Positions 8,240 to 13,613 of a DNA stretch of 17,183 bases are shown in pieces. The DNA lies in assembly GCA_029983625.1 (NCBI GenBank), contig JASBZF010000031.1, positions 1 through 17,183 on the forward strand, in the 5' to 3' direction. The DNA comes from Pauljensenia sp. (GTDB lineage Bacteria > Actinomycetota > Actinomycetes > Actinomycetales > Actinomycetaceae). Each line of letters opens with the position of its first letter. Position 1 is the stretch's first letter. The notes below the pieces were generated by a model, which was not told the DNA's origin, did not search any database, and was given only the letters and a program-made list of their open reading frames with translations. A program made the position numbers and the translations under genes.

Positions 8240-8692
8240 TTATTTGTCGAGAGTCACCCGGTACACGTTTGTTTCTCTTTGGATGAAACCGGCGCGGCGG
8301 TAGAGGCGGTTCGCTGCTTCACGTGCGGGGCGGCTCGTCAGATCGACGGTGCGCGCTCCGAGGGTTTTTGCGTGTGCAAGAGCAGCTTCAACGAGGGCGA
8401 GGCCCGCGCCTTGTCCGCGTGCTGCTTCATCAACGACGACGTCTTCAATCCAGGCGCGTATACCTGTGGGGATTGCGAAGGTGGCAAGGGAAAGCATTCC
8501 AAGAATCGCTGCGTTGCCTGAAGGGTCGGTCAGGTCGGAGCGGAATACGAAGAGGTACACCGAGGGTTGGGCGAGGAAAGTGTCGAGGTCGTGTGCGGAT
8601 AGGGGGTGGGCGGAGTGGGAGAGCTGCGGGGTGAGGCGTGCCATTGCTTCGACAAGTTCGGGGCTGGGTGTGGTGACGATTTCGACGCTCAT
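8240..8692 (-). CDS. GNAT family N-acetyltransferase
   Basis: This 150-aa protein has the GNAT fold. Motif A, which binds the acetyl-CoA pyrophosphate, is at 83-97: strand IEDVVVDE followed by R92-G-Q-G-A-G97. Motif B is the C-terminal ANRLYRRAGF (127-136), with the conserved YxxxGF pattern. The ATG at 8692 has AAGGAAAG upstream, so this gene uses a ribosome binding site. The acceptor could be a small molecule or a protein N terminus; nothing in the sequence or neighbourhood decides this. Confidence 0.88.
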   Translation of the reverse strand: MSVEIVTTPSPELVEAMARLTPQLSHSAHPLSAHDLDTFLAQPSVYLFVFRSDLTDPSGNAAILGMLSLATFAIPTGIRAWIEDVVVDEAARGQGAGLALVEAALAHAKTLGARTVDLTSRPAREAANRLYRRAGFIQRETNVYRVTLDK

Positions 8693-8927
8693 GTTCTTTC
8701 CTTGTGTGAGTGATGGATCTGTGAATTGGGCACAGTTTACCGACGGGCAGGGCGTGTGGGCGGAATTGTGTGAACAAGAAGAATCCTTTTCCTGTTTTCA
8801 GTGCATGTGTTGTGTGGTCGTTCCTGTGCTGGCGTTGAGTGTGTGGGCCTGTGGATGGTGTGGCGCGGGTGCTGTTCGCGTACTGTGCGTGGGTTGAAAA
8901 GCAGGTAAGGGTTTAGAGTCGCTTGGT
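8693..8927. other. Divergent intergenic region
   Basis: This 235-nt gap separates the minus-strand GNAT gene from the plus-strand DUF1801 gene. It should hold the promoters for both. I see no RNA gene, repeat or convincing operator in it. The only recognisable element is the -10-like hexamer at 8914-8919. Confidence 0.5.
8914..8919 (+). promoter_or_regulatory. -10-like hexamer before the DUF1801 gene
   Basis: TAGAGT lies eight bases before the ATG at 8928, and there is no Shine-Dalgarno sequence in between. A TTGAAA at 8894-8899 is only 14 nt away, short for a standard -35. The layout suggests a leaderless or nearly leaderless transcript. Confidence 0.35.
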
Positions 8928-9320
8928 ATGGCGATCAAAACTGTGGATGAATATTTGGCCACCATTACTGTGGCTGAGCACCGTGAACGGATGATTCAGG
9001 TATTGGAGTGGGTGAAGTCCACGTATCCGGCCTTGGAGTTGAAGGTGGCGTGGAATCAACCCATGTTTACTCATCACGGTACTTTCATCGTGGGTTTTTC
9101 AGCGGCCGCTCAGCATATGGCGATCGCTCCTGAGCGGGCCACCATGATTCATTTTGAAAATGAGATGATTCGGCGCGGTGTGGACTATGGCAAGATGCTT
9201 GCCCGTCAACCCTGGGATAAGCCTTTCGACTATGAACTTGCCGCGATGTTCATTGACTATCAAATAGAAACCAAACAAGAGGTCACTAGCTTTTGGCGTC
9301 CCACAACCACCACATCCTGA
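8928..9320 (+). CDS. YdhG/DUF1801-family protein (iron chaperone-like)
   Basis: This small soluble 130-aa protein belongs to the YdhG/YobT-like DUF1801 group, frequently annotated as 'iron chaperone' for its similarity to the frataxin-like B. subtilis YdhG family. Family features seen include the N-terminal TVDEYLATI, the central WNQPMFTHHGTFIVGFSAA (41 onward) and MAIAPE. The iron role is by family name only; no metal site can be verified from sequence. The gene is intact and is the last one before the island on this side. It would have been convergent with rlmC in an ancestor lacking the island. Confidence 0.8.
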   Translation: MAIKTVDEYLATITVAEHRERMIQVLEWVKSTYPALELKVAWNQPMFTHHGTFIVGFSAAAQHMAIAPERATMIHFENEMIRRGVDYGKMLARQPWDKPFDYELAAMFIDYQIETKQEVTSFWRPTTTTS

Positions 9321-9397
9321 CCCGCTGAGCACCCCTGCGGCACATGCTCTTTCGGGTGAGCGCCCACCGACGCATGACAACACCTGAAGCTAGGGCA

Positions 9398-9454
9398 CGA
9401 GTGTGACGATTGCGCCTACTTCAAGATTTGCGAGACAGCAGAAACACCCGTCTC
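9398..9454. repeat. Left direct repeat: copy of the rlmC 3' end
   Basis: This 57-nt stretch matches 13558-13613. From CGAGTGTGACG through GCGAGACAGCAGAA (9398-9443) only three of 46 positions differ. The match then continues to GTCTC with a 1-nt indel and a few substitutions. Relative to rlmC it contains the last codons, the stop region and 25 nt downstream, but the indel puts it out of the rlmC frame. It is the expected left att-like border of the island. Confidence 0.85.
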
Positions 9455-9514
9455 GACTTTCGTCATATCTAGGATCTCATTGAACAGCTTGTGGACTTGC
9501 TCGTTTCTCGCCAT
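9416..9514 (-). CDS. Small junction ORF fused into the rlmC-derived repeat, unknown function
   Basis: An ORF of 32 aa starts at the ATG at 9514 (ACAGGAAG just upstream) and ends at the TAG at 9416. Its first 20 residues (MARNEQVHKLFNEILDMTKV) come from island sequence and the last 12 from the rlmC repeat in a shifted frame. The same frame is open upstream to 9637, in protein-like codons overlapping the end of the specificity gene, without another good start. It may therefore be the truncated beginning, or the C-terminal remnant, of a larger gene cut at the island border. I do not recognise it; expression is uncertain. Confidence 0.35.
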   Translation of the reverse strand: MARNEQVHKLFNEILDMTKVETGVSAVSQILK

Positions 9515-9614
9515 CTTCCTGTCAGTTGACAGCCCATATTGCCTCAGACCTGGGTTCAGGTGTTGAGTGTTGTCTCGGTGACGTGTGTTGAGGATGTGGC
9601 GTGCTTGCTCCTGA

Positions 9615-10682
9615 TCACACGCTTTGTGCCAGAAACGCTAGATACTGCTGGTACTTGCGAAGCATCATGTTCTTTGCGTACTGCTCCATGTACTCGTAAT
9701 CAGGCTCGCCCGAATCAGTGACGGGAAGCATGATTTGCATCCGCTTTGCTCTTGCCGTGCCGAGCTTGCGACTATAACTGAAGCACTCACTTTGCATGGA
9801 TATGCAAAGAGCAACAAACTGGCCGACAAACAAATTATTGTCGGCGTTCTTTAGATGCACCTTCCGACAGTCATTTCCCATAAGCGATTTTGAAGAATGA
9901 TAGAATGCTTTTCCGACAGCTCCGTTTCTATTCAGGGCAATATATCCAGAATCAAGCGTTTCGTTGCTATTTCCTACGAAATACCCTACGCCATTATTCG
10001 TTCCTCCCGAAGTGATATACGGCATATCTCCTTCAATGCGCTCAGCAGCATAAATATCACGGCCAGATGTCACCGTCCCGATTTTCTCAAGATGAAACGC
10101 TATCCATTCCTTCTCGCCCAACGCTGGAATTTCAACAAGGCCTCCCAGTTGCGCGATGCGCTCCTCAACATAGGCGCGATACTTTTCTAGCATCGCCTCG
10201 CGCTTCTGACGTGTGTACTCAGCCATGTATTCGTAATCAGGCTCACCTGAGTGGGTGATGGGAAGCATTATGCGCTCGGCAAGCAGGCGCTTTTCTTTAC
10301 GCTTGTAACCGAAGCCATATTTTCCTCTTACTTGATTTGATGAGGTCGAAACAAACAATCCTGTATTTTGATTGAGCCAACTTGCATAGCCAGATGAAGT
10401 ATTTACAGTAGCAATACACGGTGTGGCTCTGTATATGGAAGAACCGACCGAACCCTGACCATCGCGGATGAAAGTAATGCAATTTCCTGGCTGTATTCTC
10501 GCCCTATCCGCCTCCAAATAATCAAGGACTCCATTATTTCTATCTGTAGCACCGACGTATGGAATACCGTTAGAACACTTTAGTTCATCCGAAGCAGACG
10601 AAACTTTGCCCCGAACAAATTTCTGAAAAAGTGCTGTCATCGGGATAGGCTTCCACGCCTTCTCATCAAGATTCTGCATCAT
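9615..10682 (-). CDS. Specificity (S/B) subunit of a BcgI-like R-M system, two TRDs
   Basis: This 355-aa DNA-recognition protein resembles HsdS of type I systems and the B subunit of BcgI. Two target-recognition domains (about 8-140 and 192-320) are each followed by a helical spacer. The two half-units are visibly related: SGEPDYEYM occurs at 145-153 and again at 324-332, with related preceding residues (LPITH and LPVTD). Two TRDs imply a bipartite target. The frame is open to 10709, but the ATG at 10682 (or 10679) follows AAAGGGGGTG, and I prefer it; this gives a 17-nt overlap with the nuclease/methylase gene. Base composition is much lower in GC than its neighbours (21 G+C of 60 at 10321-10380; 24 of 60 at 9781-9840), as expected for a swapped specificity module. 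Confidence 0.9.
   Translation of the reverse strand: MMQNLDEKAWKPIPMTALFQKFVRGKVSSASDELKCSNGIPYVGATDRNNGVLDYLEADRARIQPGNCITFIRDGQGSVGSSIYRATPCIATVNTSSGYASWLNQNTGLFVSTSSNQVRGKYGFGYKRKEKRLLAERIMLPITHSGEPDYEYMAEYTRQKREAMLEKYRAYVEERIAQLGGLVEIPALGEKEWIAFHLEKIGTVTSGRDIYAAERIEGDMPYITSGGTNNGVGYFVGNSNETLDSGYIALNRNGAVGKAFYHSSKSLMGNDCRKVHLKNADNNLFVGQFVALCISMQSECFSYSRKLGTARAKRMQIMLPVTDSGEPDYEYMEQYAKNMMLRKYQQYLAFLAQSV
9686..9731. repeat. Internal repeat of the specificity gene, copy 1
   Basis: This 46-nt stretch matches 10223-10268 at 39 positions. It encodes the second LP-x-T-x-SGEPDYEYM segment. The copies are 537 nt apart, 179 codons exactly in frame, which marks the two half-repeats of the subunit. 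Such repeats could recombine and delete or swap one TRD. Confidence 0.85.
10223..10268. repeat. Internal repeat of the specificity gene, copy 2
   Basis: This is the partner of 9686-9731 and encodes the first SGEPDYEYM segment, between TRD1 and the central helix. The DNA is more conserved than the surrounding TRD sequence. Confidence 0.85.
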
Positions 10683-12591
10683 CGGCACCCCCTTTGAACA
10701 GGTACTCACGATTTTGCATAATCATTGAAAACTCAAACGTCAGATAATCGCCGATGGCCTTCTCGAAATCGGCATCCGTCGGAATCTCGTCGTTGAAGTA
10801 GTAGAACGAGTGCAGCCACTCGTCCTCCGGTTTCACTGTGGACTCGACGCAGAACTTCGACGGTGTTTCGGCGCGGTTGAACCAGACATCCAGAAGATGC
10901 TGCTTCTTGTCCTTGGCAGAATCGCCCTCAACGAGACCAACGTGCGCACGCACCTTGTAGCCGTCTTCACGAAAGTCAATGAACTTACAGACCTTTTCGG
11001 TATCGTGGGGTTCGTGCGCTGTGAACACGGCAATGACCGGGTTCGTTCCCACGCCATAGAACGTGTCGGTGTTGCAGGTGATGACGCCTTCCAACGTGTG
11101 TTTCTTCATGATGCTCGCCTTGAATACCTGCTCGGCCTTTGACTTGCCCGTCATGGAAGATTGCGGCACGATGACCGCCGCCCTCGCCCCGACCGTCAGA
11201 GAATCCAACAGGTGCTCGATGAAGGAAATCTCGTACTGCTCAGGGTCCGCCTTCGTACCCTGAGAGTAGGGTGGGTTCATCAGGCCGACCGTCGCGCTCT
11301 TCAGTTGCACTTGCGCAGGGTTCTTACGCAGGAAGTCGCAACACTCCAGGTTGCTGTTGCCGTCTTTGCGCAGAATCATGTTCGCAGCGGCAACGGCAAA
11401 CATATTGCTCTGAAGCTCGTAGCCGTGGAGCTGCTTCTTTTTGATGTTCTTCTTCTGAGCGTCCGTATCCGCCAGCGTCAGCATCCTGTGCATGGACGAA
11501 ATCAGGAATCCGGCCGTGCCGCAGGTCGGGTCAAGCACCGTATCGTCCGGCTGAATATCCACAAGCTCGCACATCAAGTCGCAGATGTGGCGAGGAGTCA
11601 AGATAATTCCAAGCGTCTGACCATCACCACCGGAATAGCTCATGAACTCGCCATAGAAGCGACCGATGAAGTCCTCGCTGGTCTTCATGTACTTGATGTT
11701 GCGGAACACGTGCTCGTACAGAAACTCCGTGTAGAACTTCAGCGGAGTTTTTCCGAGTGTCTCGTTCACCTCGTTCAAACGGAAACTGGTCTGCAAGATG
11801 GCGAACTCTGCCAGTAGCTTATCCTTCTTCGCGTCAGGGCCTACGTTGGAGCGCGTCAGACGGGTTCGGATTGCGTTCATTAGCTTGTCGCCGTCACGAT
11901 TGCCTGCCAACTGGTCGCCCGTTAATGAGCTGATAGTGAAGCCGCCGAATTCAATTTCATCCAAGGCCAGAAGAATGCCCGCTACCACCAGGGGCTTGTC
12001 TTGGTCTTTCAGTGTGCCGTATGTGCGCAGGTACTCATGTAGCTCTACCGCATCTTTCAGAATCTGTTCTGTTGTCTTCTCGACATCGGTCGCTTCTTCC
12101 AGAACATAGCGCGTGTAATACTCGTTGATGTTCTGCTCAGAGAACGAAATGAACGACTCGATGTCGGGGAGTTGCTTGTACCCTTCGCGGTCATCCACCC
12201 ACAAAGGTGTGATGACGTGGTGTTTTGCGTCTCCTGACACTCCAACCGCGAACACCTTCTTGAACGGAGTGTTCTGCGCAATATGCTTCGCATAGAAATA
12301 CGCACCGTTCACGGCATAGTCGGTGGTGGCCTTCATGTCCATGTCGATGATGCCCGAATCGGTCAGCTTAATCTGCTTGTCCATCTCGGCCTTGTCTTCG
12401 ATAACGAGGACGAAATCGCCAATGACAGCCGTGTATTCAGGGTATCCGGCGTTACCGGTCCCACGCTTCGAGGCGGTTTTCAGTGCCTCGTTGATTTCCT
12501 TTACGTTGCTCCCCTGCGCGTCGAAACGAATCTTGCACTCGTCAAGCTGAGCAGCCACCCAAAGGTCTGTTTTGATTTCTTTCTTTGCCAC
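10666..12591 (-). CDS. Fused endonuclease-N6-adenine methyltransferase subunit (BcgI A-like)
   Basis: This 641-aa protein would normally be labelled HsdM but carries more than a methylase. Near the N terminus Pro51-Glu52 and, 12 residues later, Glu65-Asp66-Lys67 (GDFVLVIEDK) form a PD-(D/E)XK-type nuclease motif. A helical linker follows. The methyltransferase core has SAM-binding motif I DPTCGTAGF at 354-362 and catalytic motif IV NPPY at 439-442, as in gamma-class N6-adenine methylases. A nuclease-methylase chain of about 640 aa next to a two-TRD subunit of about 350 aa, with no separate R gene, matches the BcgI-like type IIB design, in which one complex methylates or cuts on both sides of a bipartite site. 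The start is GTG at 12591, sharing its G with the TAG of the upstream 33-aa ORF. GC is host-like (37 of 60 at 11281-11340), unlike the specificity gene. Confidence 0.9.
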   Translation of the reverse strand: MAKKEIKTDLWVAAQLDECKIRFDAQGSNVKEINEALKTASKRGTGNAGYPEYTAVIGDFVLVIEDKAEMDKQIKLTDSGIIDMDMKATTDYAVNGAYFYAKHIAQNTPFKKVFAVGVSGDAKHHVITPLWVDDREGYKQLPDIESFISFSEQNINEYYTRYVLEEATDVEKTTEQILKDAVELHEYLRTYGTLKDQDKPLVVAGILLALDEIEFGGFTISSLTGDQLAGNRDGDKLMNAIRTRLTRSNVGPDAKKDKLLAEFAILQTSFRLNEVNETLGKTPLKFYTEFLYEHVFRNIKYMKTSEDFIGRFYGEFMSYSGGDGQTLGIILTPRHICDLMCELVDIQPDDTVLDPTCGTAGFLISSMHRMLTLADTDAQKKNIKKKQLHGYELQSNMFAVAAANMILRKDGNSNLECCDFLRKNPAQVQLKSATVGLMNPPYSQGTKADPEQYEISFIEHLLDSLTVGARAAVIVPQSSMTGKSKAEQVFKASIMKKHTLEGVITCNTDTFYGVGTNPVIAVFTAHEPHDTEKVCKFIDFREDGYKVRAHVGLVEGDSAKDKKQHLLDVWFNRAETPSKFCVESTVKPEDEWLHSFYYFNDEIPTDADFEKAIGDYLTFEFSMIMQNREYLFKGGADDAES

Positions 12592-12692
12592 TACTTGCTC
12601 ATCTCCTCAATGTGTTTCTGTGCCCACTCCTGGATAATCGCGGCAAGCGACCCCTCGTGCTTGGCGGCATGTTCTTCACGCATCTTCGCCAT
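12591..12692 (-). CDS. 33-aa ORF coupled to the nuclease-methylase gene, unknown function
   Basis: ATG at 12692, TAG at 12593-12591. The ATG follows a perfect AAGGAGGT at seven-base spacing, the best Shine-Dalgarno sequence in the window, and an in-frame TAA lies just upstream, so the ORF truly begins here. The peptide starts MAKMREEHAAKHEGSLAAI and is charged and helical in character, with no membrane segment. Its stop codon shares one base with the GTG of the nuclease-methylase gene, so translation is probably coupled. It could be a small regulator or subunit of the system, or merely a leader peptide that loads ribosomes for a GTG start with a distant GAGGAG. I do not recognise it. Confidence 0.6.
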   Translation of the reverse strand: MAKMREEHAAKHEGSLAAIIQEWAQKHIEEMSK

Positions 12693-12846
12693 AGCTTGAC
12701 CTCCTTACTCATTTACCCATTTGTACACGGTGCCGGGTGCAATTGAGGTTCAGATCGCCTATCGGCACGCGGGACGGATAGGCTGCTTGAGTGTCTGGTG
12801 TCAGTTCGTGGACACGTTCAACACCTGAAGTCAGGGGAGACTGGTG
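12693..12846. other. Upstream region shared by the R-M operon and the small ORF pair
   Basis: This divergent gap must hold the promoters of both the R-M operon (minus) and the two small ORFs (plus). A 7-bp inverted repeat, GCCTATC at 12757-12763 and GATAGGC at 12777-12783 with a 13-nt loop, could be an operator or a chance hairpin. I could not assign clear -35/-10 boxes on either strand. Confidence 0.4.
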
Positions 12847-13014
12847 GTGTGTGCTGCTCTTCTTCAACAGGAAGCGACGGTGGAAGAGATGAATTACTGG
12901 TATGACAGCCAGAATCCGGCCATCTTGCGGACTGTTCTCAATAATCGCTCTAGAGAAATCAACGACTACTGTTCAAGAGGAGGAGACCTCTATGATTTTC
13001 ACCCCCAGTGATTA
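12847..13014 (+). CDS. Small ORF (55 aa), unknown function
   Basis: A GTG at 12847 (or 12844) follows AGGGGAG and opens a frame ending at the TGA at 13012-13014. The predicted peptide contains EEMNYWYDSQNPAILRT and ends GGDLYDFHPQ; it is soluble, acidic to neutral and protein-like in composition. Its 3' end overlaps the start of the next ORF by 23 nt in another frame, typical of coupled small genes. I do not recognise a family. It could be an intact small protein or the surviving end of a larger gene, since an in-frame stop lies just upstream at 12826. Confidence 0.4.
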
Positions 13015-13279
13015 CCGGTGGCTTGCAGTGCGTCTGTGGAAAACGGCTCTTGTTCTGTACGCCATCTCTTTGGCGTCGAGAACTGTCCTTATGTCTGCTG
13101 TCTACATGCCTGAGTTGGAGCATGTCAGCCGTACTCTGGCGCAGCTGTTGCGTTTCTTCGTCACAGAACTACAAGCTTTCACCTCGCCAGTTCTTGTGAC
13201 ATTACTTGGTGTTACTGTTCTTATCTGTCATCCGATTCTTTCTTCACGCCTGAAAGATGACGGTGATGCGCATCAGTGA
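12992..13279 (+). CDS. Small membrane protein (95 aa), two predicted helices
   Basis: The ATG at 12992 is preceded by AAGAGGAGGAGA, a strong ribosome binding site; an upstream in-frame ATG at 12902 has none, so I use 12992. The protein has two hydrophobic segments (about 15-38 and 64-83) separated by an amphipathic stretch and a charged C terminus (SRLKDDGDAHQ). No signal-peptide cleavage site or family motif is recognised. It sits next to an R-M system and overlaps a 55-aa ORF by 23 nt, so the two probably form one unit. A toxin-antitoxin or phage-defence accessory role can be imagined, but nothing in the sequence proves it. Confidence 0.6.
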   Translation: MIFTPSDYRWLAVRLWKTALVLYAISLASRTVLMSAVYMPELEHVSRTLAQLLRFFVTELQAFTSPVLVTLLGVTVLICHPILSSRLKDDGDAHQ

Positions 13280-13544
13280 TCCTAAGTGCTCGCGTGGTTC
13301 GCAGATGAGTGGCTCATTTCTGCTTCACCGTAGCTTTACATTTCTTCATGCTGGAGCAGATAGGTGGCATAAAGCCTGCACTTTCAAAAGTGTTCTGTAG
13401 CTGTAGTGGATGAGAAGCCGAAGCGCGCTGTCCTATGGAAGCGCGAAGAATAGGCGTGAGGCACCAAGCGGCATCACCTCTTGCAGAAAGCTCTACTTTC
13501 CCGTGCTGACCTCGCGCGCTGAGCTTCTCGCATTTGAGCCAAGA
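13280..13544. other. Gene-free stretch of the island before rlmC
   Basis: I see no convincing gene here. Two small hairpins are present: GCAGATGAG-TGG-CTCATTTCTGC (13301-13323, with a small bulge), which may close the small ORF pair, and a 14-nt palindrome CACTTTCAAAAGTG (13379-13392). A plus-strand frame from 13410 runs antisense into rlmC and is not credible as a gene. Confidence 0.45.
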
Positions 13545-13576
13545 GGCGCGATCGTCCCGAGTGTGACGGTCGCGCC
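13545..13576 (-). terminator. Hairpin downstream of rlmC
   Basis: Five bases past the rlmC stop on the minus strand, GGCGCGACCGTC pairs with GACGATCGCGCC around an 8-nt loop: a 12-bp stem with one mismatch. The following bases are TCTTGG, not a good U-run, so it is terminator-like rather than a textbook example. The inner end of the direct repeat (13558) falls in the hairpin loop, so the second arm comes from island DNA. Confidence 0.55.
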
Positions 13577-13613
13577 TACTTTAAGATTTGCGAGACAGCA
13601 GAACAATCGTCTC
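13558..13613. repeat. Right direct repeat: end of rlmC
   Basis: This partner of 9398-9454 covers the last ten or so codons of rlmC, its TAA and 23 nt of downstream sequence up to the loop of the terminator-like hairpin. In this copy rlmC is complete and in frame (ETIVLLSRKS, stop), so this is the border that restores the target gene. Confidence 0.85.

Larger units (their letters stand above)
9398..13613. mobile_element. Putative integrated island at the 3' end of rlmC, carrying an R-M system
   Basis: The segment is bounded by two direct copies of the rlmC 3' end (9398-9454 and 13558-13613). It contains the two-subunit R-M system, a 33-aa leader ORF, a junction ORF and a pair of small overlapping ORFs of unknown role. 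Duplication of a gene's 3' end at both borders is what site-specific integration into the end of a gene leaves. The flanking genes (DUF1801 and rlmC) are ordinary housekeeping or core-type genes. No integrase, transposase or excisionase is recognisable inside, so either it was lost, it acts from elsewhere, or the island arrived by homologous recombination at the repeats. Confidence 0.55.

Noticed and set aside
8349..8897. Plus-strand 182-codon frame over the GNAT gene and its upstream gap
   Set aside because: Antisense to a well-supported GNAT gene; the part in the gap is Cys/Val-rich with no recognisable motif or ribosome binding site.
9378..12830. Shared 12-mer CAACACCTGAAG at 9378-9389 and 12819-12830, considered as an inner border of the island
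   Set aside because: A 12-bp match is expected several times by chance in a window of this size, and the flanks do not extend it convincingly.
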